From Anaerolinea thermolimosa (GTDB taxonomy: Bacteria > Chloroflexota > Anaerolineae > Anaerolineales > Anaerolineaceae), in assembly GCF_001050195.2 (NCBI RefSeq), contig NZ_DF967966.1, forward strand, positions 130,167 to 193,434: a DNA stretch of 63,268 nt. Reading direction: 5' to 3'. Positions within the stretch are counted from its first letter, which is position 1. Each line of letters opens with the position of its first letter. The translations under genes and the position numbers were made by a program. Under the pieces are notes generated by a model. It was not told the DNA's origin. It saw only the letters and a program-made list of their open reading frames with translations, and made no database searches. Below are positions 52,525 to 61,161 of this stretch, piece by piece.

Positions 52525-54039
52525 TTATTCGCCGGACTCGCGCAGGTGTGGGAAGAGAATCACTTCGCGGATGGTGTGGCGGTCGGTGAGCAGCATGGTC
52601 AGTCGGTCAATGCCCATGCCAAAACCGCCCTGGGGCGGCATGCCGTAAGACATGGCCCGCAGGTAATCTTCGTCCATGGGATGGCGTTCTTCATCCTCGG
52701 GGTTGTAGTCGCGTCCCATCTCCAGAAAACGCTGTTCCTGATCGAGAGGGTCGTTGAGTTCGGTGAACGCATTGCACAGCTCCATACCACCCACATACCC
52801 TTCAAAGCGCTCGGTAATCTGGGGGTTGCCGGGCATGGATTTGGCCAGCGGTGAAATGTCGCGCGGGTAGTTATAAAGGAAAGTGGGCTGGATGAGGGTG
52901 GGCTCCAGAAAATCTCCCAGCAGTGAGTCGATCAGCTTTCCGCGAGAGTAGCCCGGTTTGGGCTGCATTCCATGCGCGCGCATGGCCTCGGCCAGTGAGT
53001 CGGCAGTGGGGTGAGCGTCGATGTCAATACCGGTCACTTCGAGGATGCCCTGGCGCAATTCCAGCCGCCGCCACGGGGGGGTGAGGTCAATTTCATGCCC
53101 GTTGAAAGAGATCACCCGTTTGCCGAGCACCGTCTCTGCCACGTGAGCGATCATGTTTTCGGTAATTTCCATGATCTTCAGGTAATCGGCATAGGCCATA
53201 TAGAATTCGAGCTGGGTGAACTCGGGGTTGTGCTTGTAAGAAACGCCCTCATTGCGGAAGTCGCGGCCGATTTCGTAGACGCGATCGAGCATGCCCACCA
53301 GCAGGCGCTTCAGGTACAGCTCAAAAGAAATGCGCAGATAAAGGTTCTGTTTGAGCTGATTATGGTAGGTGACGAAAGGCCGCGCCGCCGCACCCCCATA
53401 AATGGGCTGAAGGATGGGGGTTTCGACCTCAAGGAACCCCAGGTTATCCAGGTAATCGCGTAGAGCCTTCACCACACGTGCGCGGGTGCGGAAGACCTCG
53501 CGCACCTCAGGGTTGACGGCCAGGTCGGCATAGCGCTGGCGGTAGCGGGTTTCGGGGTCGGTGAGGGCCGCGTGGCGCACCACCTCACCATCGACCACCT
53601 CGTCTTTGGCGGCAGGCAGGGGGGTGATAGCCTTGGCGAGCATTTTGTAATGGCGCACATGCAGGGTGATTTCGCCCGAACGGGTGCGGAACATTTCTCC
53701 GCCGGCCTGAATAAAGTCGCCCAGATCGAAGAACTCGCGGAACTGTTCCATGGCTTCTTCGCCCAGGTCGTTGATGCGGAAGAACAGCTGGAGCCGCCCC
53801 CAGCCATCCTCGATATGCGCGAAATACACCTTGCCCATCAGGCGGATGGAACGCAGGCGCCCGCCAACGGTCACCTGAACGGGGTCGGTACGGCCGGCCT
53901 GTTCACCCTCGGTGAAAAGGCGGATGGCCTCGGCGGTGGTATGGGTGACTTCACTGCGGGTAGGGTAAGGCTCAATACCCGCCTGGCGCATACGTTCGAT
54001 TTTTTCAACACGAATTTTTTCAAGATCGGTAAATTTCAT
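52525..54039 (-). CDS. lysS: Lysyl-tRNA synthetase, class II
   Basis: Charges tRNA-Lys, 504 residues. An N-terminal OB-fold anticodon-binding domain (VTVGGRLRSIRLMGKVYFAHIEDGWGRLQLF) is followed by the class II core: motif 2 in YEIGRDFRNEG with HNPEFTQLEFYMAY, and motif 3 GGFGMGIDRLTMLLTD near the end. It is the classical LysS, so no class I form is implied here. greA lies upstream on the same strand, separated by a terminator. Confidence 0.97.
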   Translation of the reverse strand: MKFTDLEKIRVEKIERMRQAGIEPYPTRSEVTHTTAEAIRLFTEGEQAGRTDPVQVTVGGRLRSIRLMGKVYFAHIEDGWGRLQLFFRINDLGEEAMEQFREFFDLGDFIQAGGEMFRTRSGEITLHVRHYKMLAKAITPLPAAKDEVVDGEVVRHAALTDPETRYRQRYADLAVNPEVREVFRTRARVVKALRDYLDNLGFLEVETPILQPIYGGAAARPFVTYHNQLKQNLYLRISFELYLKRLLVGMLDRVYEIGRDFRNEGVSYKHNPEFTQLEFYMAYADYLKIMEITENMIAHVAETVLGKRVISFNGHEIDLTPPWRRLELRQGILEVTGIDIDAHPTADSLAEAMRAHGMQPKPGYSRGKLIDSLLGDFLEPTLIQPTFLYNYPRDISPLAKSMPGNPQITERFEGYVGGMELCNAFTELNDPLDQEQRFLEMGRDYNPEDEERHPMDEDYLRAMSYGMPPQGGFGMGIDRLTMLLTDRHTIREVILFPHLRESGE

Positions 54040-54100
54040 CTCGGTTTTTTACTCCTTCAGCTCAACGGGTTACCCCGGTGAGGAGATGCGAGTGGTTTGC

Positions 54101-54140
54101 GAAAGAAAACCCCGCCCAGATGGTTCGATCCGGGCGGGGT
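54101..54140 (-). terminator. Terminator of greA
   Basis: ACCCCGCCC (54109-54117) and GGGCGGGGT (54132-54140) form a 9-bp stem; on the minus strand TTTTCTTTC follows. Confidence 0.85.
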
Positions 54141-54161
54141 CTGAACACTTCGACCCCGTGG

Positions 54162-54626
54162 TTACTCTACCTTCAAGATGGTCACTTCAAAGGAGCCCTG
54201 AGGGGCATCCACCACGGCCCGGTCACCGGCTCTTTTGTTTAATAAGGCGCGGCCCAGCGGCGACTCATTGGAAATGCGTCCCTGGGTGGGGTCGGCCTCA
54301 GCCGCTCCGACGATGGTATAGACCTCAGGCTCGCTGTCTCCTTCCTGAATGGTGACCGTAGAGCCAACCTGAACCGTGCCGCTGGAAGGGGGCTTTTCGT
54401 CAATCACACGCGCCGTAGCCAGGAGTATCTCCAGTTCTTTGATGCGCCCTTCGACGAAAGCCTGCTCGTTTTTAGCGGCTTCGTATTCAGCGTTTTCAAT
54501 CAATTCCCCGCCCTCCAGTGCTTCGTGGAGGCGCTGGGCAATCTCCTCGCGCTTTTTGGTGCGCAGGAACTCAAGCTCCTCTTGCAATTTGGCGTAGCCT
54601 TCACGCGTCAGGAATGAGGTGGGCAT
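54162..54626 (-). CDS. greA: Transcription elongation factor GreA
   Basis: A 154-residue protein that binds the RNA polymerase secondary channel and stimulates cleavage of backtracked RNA. The N-terminal coiled coil carries the acidic tip region GGELIENAEYEAAKNEQ near residue 45; the C-terminal FKBP-like domain has GSTVTIQEGD and SNESPLGRALLNKRAGD. The start at 54626 with AAGGA 7 nt upstream gives the standard MPTSFLTREGYAKLQ; the frame is open 13 codons further upstream but that is not typical. A strong promoter is seen upstream. Confidence 0.95.
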   Translation of the reverse strand: MPTSFLTREGYAKLQEELEFLRTKKREEIAQRLHEALEGGELIENAEYEAAKNEQAFVEGRIKELEILLATARVIDEKPPSSGTVQVGSTVTIQEGDSEPEVYTIVGAAEADPTQGRISNESPLGRALLNKRAGDRAVVDAPQGSFEVTILKVE

Positions 54627-54726
54627 CTTGTCATCCTTCCAGGTTGCATAGTTGAGTGATTGCACTGGCCTTAAAAGATAAAAAACACTCCAGAGCGGAG
54701 CGATAGGCGTTTCTTTTCAGACCAGA

Positions 54727-54748
54727 CGTCCTTCCCCTCTGAAGGACG
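54727..54748 (-). promoter_or_regulatory. 5'-end hairpin of the greA transcript
   Basis: CGTCCTTC (54741-54748 on minus) pairs with GAAGGACG (54727-54734), loop of 6 nt, starting at the predicted transcription start near 54747. A hairpin at the extreme 5' end can stabilise the message or affect initiation. Confidence 0.55.
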
Positions 54749-54753
54749 CTTCT

Positions 54754-54782
54754 ATATTAGCATAGAAGTTGCCAGTGTGCAA
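54754..54782 (-). promoter_or_regulatory. Sigma70-type promoter of greA
   Basis: Minus-strand TTGCAC (54777-54782), spacer 17, TAATAT (54754-54759) with an extended -10 TGC in front. Confidence 0.8.
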
Positions 54783-54803
54783 GATCATTCGAACAGGTGT
54801 CCG

Positions 54804-55538
54804 TCAGAGCCGCTCGACCACCCAGAAATGAGAAAGCCCCAGCCCGCGCAGGGGGGTGCGCTCCAGCCATTGCAGTAAAGAACGCAGTCCCCGCCCCACC
54901 CGGGGGAGGCGAGCGATGATGTTGTCGTAGGCGCCGAAGATGATCGTGCGGGAGACGATACGTACGGGCAATCCGTGGAAGAGGTGTTGCAGATCGCGCG
55001 TGGAATAGACGCGTACGTGCGGGGCAAGGTGATTGCGCAGGGCGCGGGGCAGGTAATTGACCAGAGGAATATTGCCAAAGTGATACTCTCCGCGCCAGAA
55101 GATGCCATGGGTTTCAAACGGGTAGCCGCGGTTGGGGCAGAAGAGAATCAACCGCCCCCCGGGGCGCAGCACCCGGATGATCTCTTCCAGCGCGCGGCGG
55201 TCATCTGCCACATGCTCCAGCACTTCGTGGCTGAGCACCAGGTCAAAGGTTTCGGCCGGGAAGGGCAAAGCCTCGCCAGCGGCGCAGGCCACACATGCGG
55301 CGCGAGCCAGAGCCGAAACGGCGCGCTCGTGTTCGTATTCCACCCCCACCGCACAGCGGGCCTGTTCGGCCAGCCTGCCGAGGTACATGCCCACCCCGCA
55401 GCCGTTATCCAGAACCATTCCAGAAGCGAGCGCACCGGCGGCGTCCAGAATCATCCTCAGGCGGCGTTCCTGCCCGGCACGCCACACGTAAGAAGGTTCG
55501 CCGCGCAGGGCGGCTTTGGCAGAAGGAGTTGTGCTCAT
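54804..55538 (-). CDS. SAM-dependent methyltransferase, class I
   Basis: A 244-residue Rossmann-fold methyltransferase of the type 11 group. SAM motif I reads VLDNGCGVGMYLG near residue 42, motif II GVEYEHERAVSALA, motif IV-like FDLVLSHEVLEHV and post-motif LRPGGRLILFCPNRG. The target is unknown; the C-terminal FETHGIFWRGEYHFG segment is not diagnostic. Start is set at ATG 55538, 28 nt after the trans-sulfuration gene; an in-frame TTG upstream would overlap that gene. Confidence 0.85.
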   Translation of the reverse strand: MSTTPSAKAALRGEPSYVWRAGQERRLRMILDAAGALASGMVLDNGCGVGMYLGRLAEQARCAVGVEYEHERAVSALARAACVACAAGEALPFPAETFDLVLSHEVLEHVADDRRALEEIIRVLRPGGRLILFCPNRGYPFETHGIFWRGEYHFGNIPLVNYLPRALRNHLAPHVRVYSTRDLQHLFHGLPVRIVSRTIIFGAYDNIIARLPRVGRGLRSLLQWLERTPLRGLGLSHFWVVERL

Positions 55539-55566
55539 CTTTTTCCCCGGTGGGGCGGCCCGATTC

Positions 55567-56808
55567 TCACGCCAACCCCGCAAGTGCCTGTTCTAAATCG
55601 GCAATGAGGTCGGCGGCGTTCTCGATGCCCACCGAAAAGCGCACCAGGCCGTCGCTGATGCCCATGGCGGCGCGGTCTTGCGGCGAGACTGCCGAATGCG
55701 TCATGCTGGCAGGGTGGCAGATGAGCGAATCGGTGTTGCCCAGGCTGACAGCCAGTGTGGAGACGCGCACACCTTCCATGAGCTTTTTACCGGCTTCCAG
55801 GCCGCCTTTGAGTTCAAAGGAGACCATGCCGCCGTAATCGAACATTTGCCGCCGTGCCAGTGCATGGTCGGGGTGACTCTCCAGGCCGGGATAATGGACT
55901 GTGGCCACAGCCGGGTGGTGCTCCAGCCAGCGGGCCACTTCAAGCGCATTGGCGCAGTGCCTGGCCATGCGCAATTCGAACGTCTTCAGGCCGAGGTTGG
56001 TCAGCCAGGCATCAAAGGGGCTGGGGCTGCCGCCGTAAATCTTGAGCGCAGTATAGAGGGGGCCAGCGATAAACCCCACATGCCGGCTGATCACTGCCCC
56101 GCCAACCACCACGCCGTGCCCGGCCAGATATTTGGTGGTGGCGTGAAGTACCACGTCGGCACCCAGGCTGAGGGGGCGCTGGCAATAGGGCGAGGCGAAG
56201 GTATTGTCAACGAACAACCACGCGCCAGAATGATGTGCGATTTCTGCTACAGCCGACAGATCAATCAACCGCAGGGTGGGGTTGATGGGGGTCTCGGCGT
56301 AAGCGATGCGCGCGCCGGGGTTCTGGCTGAAGGCCGCTTCCCAGCCAGCGGGGGAAGGATCGTGCACCCAGACAACGCGGATGCCAAAGCGCGGGGCAAC
56401 ATCGTGAAGGAAGTTGTAGGTCGCCCCGTAGAGCGAGTTCTGAGCGATGATGGTATCTCCGGCCTGAACGCAGGCGAGAATGGCACTGGTAATGGCCGCC
56501 ATGCCGGAAGAAAAGAGACGGGCCGAGACGACCTCTTCCAGCGGGGCAGCTGGCTGATGGTGGATCAGGTCGAGGCCTTCGAGGGCTGCCAGTTTGGCCA
56601 CTACAGGCCGAAAGCTGGGGTTGTCGTAGCGGGTGTAGATGAAGCCATCTTCTTCGCCGCGAAACATGGCCGCCCCGCTTTCGACGTCAGGGAAGCGAAA
56701 GGTGGACGTCTGATAGATGGGTGCGATGTGGGCGTGCAGGGGGTCACCCTGTTCACCGATGTGATTGACCAGGGTGCCCAGACCATGGGTTGGAGAAATG
56801 TGCGTCAT
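55567..56808 (-). CDS. Trans-sulfuration PLP enzyme (cystathionine synthase/lyase or methionine gamma-lyase type)
   Basis: A 413-residue fold-type I PLP enzyme of the Cys/Met metabolism family. PLP lysine is Lys226 in LHATTKYLAGHG; the Tyr-Arg pair from the partner subunit is in YTRYDNP near 60; SSGMAAI, NSLYGATYN and ETPINPTLR are conserved. Homologues include cystathionine gamma-synthase, cystathionine gamma-lyase, methionine gamma-lyase and O-acetylhomoserine sulfhydrylase, and sequence alone does not choose. The gene starts 5 nt after the rhodanese stop and is followed by a methyltransferase gene, a context of sulfur metabolism. Confidence 0.9.
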   Translation of the reverse strand: MTHISPTHGLGTLVNHIGEQGDPLHAHIAPIYQTSTFRFPDVESGAAMFRGEEDGFIYTRYDNPSFRPVVAKLAALEGLDLIHHQPAAPLEEVVSARLFSSGMAAITSAILACVQAGDTIIAQNSLYGATYNFLHDVAPRFGIRVVWVHDPSPAGWEAAFSQNPGARIAYAETPINPTLRLIDLSAVAEIAHHSGAWLFVDNTFASPYCQRPLSLGADVVLHATTKYLAGHGVVVGGAVISRHVGFIAGPLYTALKIYGGSPSPFDAWLTNLGLKTFELRMARHCANALEVARWLEHHPAVATVHYPGLESHPDHALARRQMFDYGGMVSFELKGGLEAGKKLMEGVRVSTLAVSLGNTDSLICHPASMTHSAVSPQDRAAMGISDGLVRFSVGIENAADLIADLEQALAGLA

Positions 56809-56813
56809 GCCCC

Positions 56814-57257
56814 CTATTCTACCGGAAAACCTGCCGCCCGCCACTGATTGATGCCCCCGGCCATGCTGGTGACCTGCTCAAAACCCGCCTGTTTCAACAG
56901 GTCACGCGCGGTGGCACTGCGGTTCCCGGAGCGGCACATGACCACGATCTTCCGGTCGCGGGGCAGTTCAGAAAGGCGTGTTTCCAGCTGGTCGAGGGGG
57001 ATGAGGGTGGCACCGGCGACGTGAGCTTCATCCCATTCCAGCGGGGTGCGCACATCGAGCAGGAAAGCGCCTTCGTTCACCAGTTCACGGGCCTGCTGCA
57101 CGCTTACTTCGGGGGGCAGGGCTACGGTGGTGGGGTTAGTCCGGGAAAGGACAGCGAAGGCAGCCACAGCGCCCAGCACCAGCAGGGCGATCAGCCAGCC
57201 GGCCCAGGCAGGGAAGGCTGGTTTTCGGGCGGGGGTGTGCCTCTTGTTTGCGGGCAT
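56814..57257 (-). CDS. Membrane-anchored rhodanese-domain protein
   Basis: A 147-residue protein with one N-terminal membrane segment (about 19-38) and a rhodanese domain outside or inside depending on topology; positive residues before the segment favour an outside domain. The persulfide cysteine is Cys108 in MCRSGNRSA. LLDVRTPLEWDEAHVAGA and GGINQWRAAGFPV are standard. It could transfer sulfane sulfur, in line with the trans-sulfuration gene next to it. GGAGG lies 7 nt before the start. Confidence 0.9.
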   Translation of the reverse strand: MPANKRHTPARKPAFPAWAGWLIALLVLGAVAAFAVLSRTNPTTVALPPEVSVQQARELVNEGAFLLDVRTPLEWDEAHVAGATLIPLDQLETRLSELPRDRKIVVMCRSGNRSATARDLLKQAGFEQVTSMAGGINQWRAAGFPVE

Positions 57258-57288
57258 AAAAAATCCTCCATGGAGATGAGCGAGAGTT

Positions 57289-57304
57289 CTCTGGAAACCC
57301 AGAG
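57289..57304 (-). other. Short stem-loop upstream of the rhodanese gene
   Basis: CTCTGG (57289-57294) and CCAGAG (57299-57304) with a 4-nt loop, between the SDR stop and the rhodanese start. Role unclear; no T-run on the minus strand. Confidence 0.35.
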
Positions 57305-57346
57305 GTGATCAAGATGTCTCTTTAGATGCACCGACCATGCCTGGGG

Positions 57347-58147
57347 TTACATGGGGGGGCGTCTGCGGAACCAGCCGATCACAATGCGGTAAAAGAGGCC
57401 GGTTAACCCAAGGCGGGCGCCGAACGCCAGTACCTGGTTCTTAAAAAACGGCACAAAGACCACCGGCCCGTGGGGCAGGTGGCGGAGTGAGGCTTCTACC
57501 ACCTTTTCGGGAGGATCCCAGAAGAAACGCGGGATGCGCTCGTAGGCGCGCATGGAAACATAGGCCGGTGTGGCATGGAATTCGGTGAGGGTGAATCCCG
57601 GGCACAGCGCCTGCACCCGGATGCCCAGGCAGGATACCTCGCGGGCCAGGCCTTCGGAAAAGGTGTTGAGATAGGCTTTGGTGGCGCTGTAATGAATGCT
57701 CCCGGGCAGGGTGATGAAGGCGCTCAACGAGGAAACGTTGATGATGTTCCCGCGGCGGCGGTCGAGCATGCCCGGCAGTGCCACACGGGTAAGGCGCATG
57801 GTGGCCAGCATGTGCAGGTTGGCCATGGCGGTCTGCCGCTCCAGGTCTGAATCGGCAAAGAGGCCGCGCACTCCAAAGCCAGCGTTATTAATGAGATAGT
57901 CGAGGTGCGGCAGGCGGCGGATGCGCTCTTCCACACGGTGCAGGTCTTCCGGGCGGGTCAGGTCGGCGCAGAGAGGTTCGGCCTTGAGGCCGGTCTGGTG
58001 CATCACTTCCTGTGCCAGGTTCTCCAGGCGCTCGGCCCGACGTGCGACGAGGATTAAATCGCAGCCGCGCGCGGCCAGTGCGCGGGCAAAGGCGGCTCCG
58101 AGGCCCGCCGAAGCCCCGGTGATGAGGGCAATGGGTGGTTCGGTCAT
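57347..58147 (-). CDS. SDR-family short-chain dehydrogenase
   Basis: A 266-residue NAD(P)-dependent dehydrogenase, a relative of the one at 24.4 kb. TGASAGLG at 10-17, NNAGFG near 88, catalytic Ser140 in VSSLSAF and Tyr153-x3-Lys157 in HYSATKAY. The C-terminal part has hydrophobic segments (VVFVPFFKNQVLAFGARLGL, LFYRIVIGWF) like the membrane-linked DltE/SadH group. Substrate unknown. GGAG lies 11 nt before the ATG. Confidence 0.9.
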   Translation of the reverse strand: MTEPPIALITGASAGLGAAFARALAARGCDLILVARRAERLENLAQEVMHQTGLKAEPLCADLTRPEDLHRVEERIRRLPHLDYLINNAGFGVRGLFADSDLERQTAMANLHMLATMRLTRVALPGMLDRRRGNIINVSSLSAFITLPGSIHYSATKAYLNTFSEGLAREVSCLGIRVQALCPGFTLTEFHATPAYVSMRAYERIPRFFWDPPEKVVEASLRHLPHGPVVFVPFFKNQVLAFGARLGLTGLFYRIVIGWFRRRPPM

Positions 58148-58255
58148 GATGGATGATGCTCCATGCTAGAGGATGGGGTAAGGATGGATGGATGAAGGTT
58201 CCGGGTTTAAGTCTATCCCGGTTGCCCGATTTGATCAACCAACAGAGATGTAAGG
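58148..58255. other. Spacer between thioredoxin terminator and SDR gene
   Basis: About 110 nt. It holds the weak ribosome site of the SDR gene, CATC repeats on the minus strand and CCGGG/CCCGG short pairing near 58200-58222. No gene seen. Confidence 0.4.
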
Positions 58256-58297
58256 AGGAAAAGAAAAAAACTCCGCCCCGGATGAAGCGGGGCGGAG
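58256..58297 (-). terminator. Terminator of the thioredoxin-TPR gene
   Basis: CTCCGCCCCG (58271-58280) and CGGGGCGGAG (58288-58297) form a 10-bp stem, followed on the minus strand by seven T and CTTTTCC. Confidence 0.92.
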
Positions 58298-58329
58298 GAT
58301 AGAGCCAGCGGAAGAGCTTCAGTTCGTTT

Positions 58330-59166
58330 TTAGAAAAGCACCGAAGCCAGCTCGTTGCGGTATTGCCGCGCGGTGGGGTCTTCGGGCTGGTAAAGCTCGA
58401 GGATGGCGAGGAAAACCTGCCGGGCGCGGTCGTTGCGGTAATGGCGGTCCTGACGCAGCACATCGAGCAGGCCGTCCATGGCGGCTTCCAGGTTGCCGCG
58501 CTGGGCCAGGCGCAGGCTGTTTCGGTAGATGACGTCAAGCTCGGTTTCGTCGGGGAGCTTCCCCTGATCGAGCAAAACCAGGTCTTCTGCCAGCGGGAGC
58601 AGTTTTTCGGCGACGGCGTATTCCCGGCTGGGGGGGAAGTGCCGCAGTAAGAAGGCCGCTTCGCCGCCGTGGCCCTGGGCGAGGATGGATTTGATCAGCC
58701 CGAGCTGTACTTCGGGTTTGTTGGGGAATTCCTCATCGAGCTGGCGGAAGATGCGCTCGGCTTCGCGCCATTTTTGTTCGCCCATCAGGCTGTAGGCCTT
58801 TTCCATGGCGAGGGCGTCTTTGGAGGGCGGCAGCAGGCGGGTGAGAAATTCACGAACGCGGTTTTCGGGCTGTAAGCCGACGAACTCGGCCACAACCTGC
58901 CCCTGGCTGAAGGCCTTGACGGTAGGAATACTGCGCACGCCGTAGCGCATGGCGAGCGCGGGGTTTTCATCTACATTCACCCGTGCCAGGCGAAAGGCTC
59001 CACGGGCTTCGTGGGTGAGCGATTCCAGCATCGGGCCCAGGGTGCGGCAGGGCTGGCACCACACGGCCCAGAAATCTACCACCACCGGAACATTTTGAGA
59101 ATACGCCAGCACTTCGTATTCAAAATCCGCTTCAGAAACATCAACGATAAAATCAGAGGCCATCAT
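58330..59166 (-). CDS. Thioredoxin with TPR tail (CnoX/YbbN-like)
   Basis: A 278-residue protein: an N-terminal thioredoxin domain with active site WCQPC (Cys37, Cys40) and a cis-Pro in VRSIPTVKAF, followed by TPR-like helices (about 115-278, for example KAYSLMGEQKWREAERIFRQLDEEFPNKPEVQLGLIKS). Homologues chaperone proteins under oxidative chlorine stress and pass them to GroEL. The E. coli YbbN lacks the redox pair; this copy keeps it and may do disulfide exchange as well. Start has AGGAG 7 nt upstream. Cytoplasmic. Confidence 0.9.
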   Translation of the reverse strand: MMASDFIVDVSEADFEYEVLAYSQNVPVVVDFWAVWCQPCRTLGPMLESLTHEARGAFRLARVNVDENPALAMRYGVRSIPTVKAFSQGQVVAEFVGLQPENRVREFLTRLLPPSKDALAMEKAYSLMGEQKWREAERIFRQLDEEFPNKPEVQLGLIKSILAQGHGGEAAFLLRHFPPSREYAVAEKLLPLAEDLVLLDQGKLPDETELDVIYRNSLRLAQRGNLEAAMDGLLDVLRQDRHYRNDRARQVFLAILELYQPEDPTARQYRNELASVLF

Positions 59167-59247
59167 AGGGTTCTCTCCTCAGGGATTTCCTGTATTGCTG
59201 ATGATACTATACCCTATCCTTGTTAGAATTATATCGGAATCTGCATT

Positions 59248-60474
59248 TTATTCGTAGCGCAGGGCCTCTACAGGTTCCAGGTTAGCGGCGCGGTTGGCCG
59301 GGTAAATGCCAAAGAACAACCCCACGGCGGTGGAGAAGAGAGTGGCCAGCAGGATGGCATCAACGCCCACCACCGGGGTAAGGAGGGTGTTGTTGGCCGC
59401 GGCGATGCGCCCGACGATGAAGGCGATGAGCCAGCCCAGGCCAATGCCGATAATGCCCCCGATGAGGCTGAGCAGAGAGGACTCGGTGAGGAACTGGATG
59501 AGAATATCGCGGCGGCGCGCTCCGAGGGCTTTGCGCAGGCCGATTTCGCGCGTGCGTTCGGTTACCGAAACGAGCATGATGTTCATGATGCCAATTCCCC
59601 CCACCAGCAGTGAAATGCCGGCAATGCCCCCCAGGAAGATGGTCAGTACCGAGGTGATGGTATTGGCCGTGGCAATGAAATCGTCCTGGGTGAACACGGT
59701 GAAGTCGTCGGCACCGATGGCGGTGCGATGGCGTTCGCGAAGGATTTGCGAGATCTCATCTGCCGCACTGCGCACGGTTTCGGGGCTGGTGGCCGAGACG
59801 AAAATGACATCCACGCGGTCGCGGCTGCGGCGGATGAGGCGGTTCTGGGCGGTATCGAAAGGCACCAGCACCACGTTATCCTGACTGCCGAAGGCCCCCC
59901 CGCCTTTGGGCTCCAGCACACCGATCACGCGGAAGGGCTGCCCTTCGATGCGGATGGTGGAGCCCACCACTCCCTCGCGGGCGCCGAAGAGCTTATCGGC
60001 GACCTCGGGGCCGATTAATGCCACCGAGGCGCGCTCTAGCAAATGGCTTTCGTTGATGGGTTCTCCCTCGATGAGGTGATAATTGCGCACCACGAGATAA
60101 TCGGGGGTGATGCCGTAGATGGTGGAACGAATTTGCTCTCCTGAAAAGGAGACTTCGCGATCGCCCTGAATCACGGGGGCGGCGTTGGCCACCGAGGGGG
60201 CCAGGAATACATCCCGAATGGCAGACACGTCGCCCAGGGTGAGCGGTTTGGGGTTGCGCACATCTTCGGTGAAGTTGCCCTGGAAGACAAAGAGCAGGTT
60301 GGTGCCAATACCTGAGATGGAGCCGGTGATAGCCTGTTGAGCGCCGCTACCCACCGCCAGCATGGCGATGACCGCACCCACGCCAATGACGATTCCCAGA
60401 ATGGTCAGTGCGGAGCGCAACTTGTTCGAGGCAAGGCTCTGCAGGGCTTCAATAATGGCCTGGGCAATGTTCAT
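59248..60474 (-). CDS. ABC transporter permease (MacB/FtsX type)
   Basis: A 408-residue membrane protein of the MacB family: N-terminal segment with [38 protein letters not shown], a large extracytoplasmic domain (about 45-270), then FtsX-type segments with [28 protein letters not shown] and [19 protein letters not shown] at the end. It works with the ATPase encoded upstream (4-nt overlap) and the adaptor protein to export macrolides, peptides or lipoproteins; the cargo is unknown. Confidence 0.93.
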   Translation of the reverse strand: MNIAQAIIEALQSLASNKLRSALTILGIVIGVGAVIAMLAVGSGAQQAITGSISGIGTNLLFVFQGNFTEDVRNPKPLTLGDVSAIRDVFLAPSVANAAPVIQGDREVSFSGEQIRSTIYGITPDYLVVRNYHLIEGEPINESHLLERASVALIGPEVADKLFGAREGVVGSTIRIEGQPFRVIGVLEPKGGGAFGSQDNVVLVPFDTAQNRLIRRSRDRVDVIFVSATSPETVRSAADEISQILRERHRTAIGADDFTVFTQDDFIATANTITSVLTIFLGGIAGISLLVGGIGIMNIMLVSVTERTREIGLRKALGARRRDILIQFLTESSLLSLIGGIIGIGLGWLIAFIVGRIAAANNTLLTPVVGVDAILLATLFSTAVGLFFGIYPANRAANLEPVEALRYE

Positions 60475-61154
60475 GCTCCACCCTCCACGATTAATCCATC
60501 CATCAGGCGGATGACCCGTTGCGTTTGCTCGGCGATGCGCGGGTCGTGCGTGACGATGATGATGGTGGTGCCGCGCTCACGGTTCAGGGTGAGGATCAGC
60601 TCCATGATTTCCTTCCCCGATTTCGAGTCCAGATTGCCGGTGGGTTCATCGGCCAGCAGGATCGCCGGTTCGTTGACCAGCGCGCGGGCAATGGCCACGC
60701 GCTGTTGTTGCCCGCCCGAAAGCTCGTTGGGGCGGTGGTGGATGCGCTCGGCCAGTCCCACCAGCTCGAGGGCACGGCGGGCACGTTCAGCGCGGCCTTT
60801 GGAAACCCCCGCGTAGCGCAGCGGCAGTTCCACATTGGCCAGGGCAGTGGCGCGTGGCAGCAGGTTAAAGCTCTGGAAAACAAAACCCACCTTGCGGTTG
60901 CGGATTTCGGCCAGCTGGTCGTCCTTCAGTTTGGAAACTTCCTCACCATCCAGAATATAACGCCCCGAAGTGGGCTGGTCGAGGCAACCGATGAGGTTCA
61001 TGAGGGTGCTCTTTCCGGAGCCGGACGGCCCCATGATTGAAACTACCTCACCCCGGCGCACTTTGAAGGAAACCCCCGCCAGGGCGCGCACTTCAACGGA
61101 GCCCATTTTATAGATCTTGGTGAGGTCGTATGCCTCGATCACGTAATCGTTCAT
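60471..61154 (-). CDS. ABC transporter ATPase (MacB/LolD type)
   Basis: A 227-residue ATPase. Walker [10 protein letters not shown] near residue 41, Q-loop [12 protein letters not shown], signature [15 protein letters not shown], Walker [14 protein letters not shown] and the H-loop in IIVTHDPR. It drives the permease downstream. Start at 61154, 7 nt after the adaptor gene; a longer frame upstream overlaps that gene and lacks a ribosome site. Confidence 0.96.
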   Translation of the reverse strand: MNDYVIEAYDLTKIYKMGSVEVRALAGVSFKVRRGEVVSIMGPSGSGKSTLMNLIGCLDQPTSGRYILDGEEVSKLKDDQLAEIRNRKVGFVFQSFNLLPRATALANVELPLRYAGVSKGRAERARRALELVGLAERIHHRPNELSGGQQQRVAIARALVNEPAILLADEPTGNLDSKSGKEIMELILTLNRERGTTIIIVTHDPRIAEQTQRVIRLMDGLIVEGGA

Positions 61155-61161
61155 AGCGCGC

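Noticed and set aside
54117-54140. GGTTCGATCC, like a tRNA T-loop
   Set aside because: It is the loop of the greA terminator; no cloverleaf is possible.
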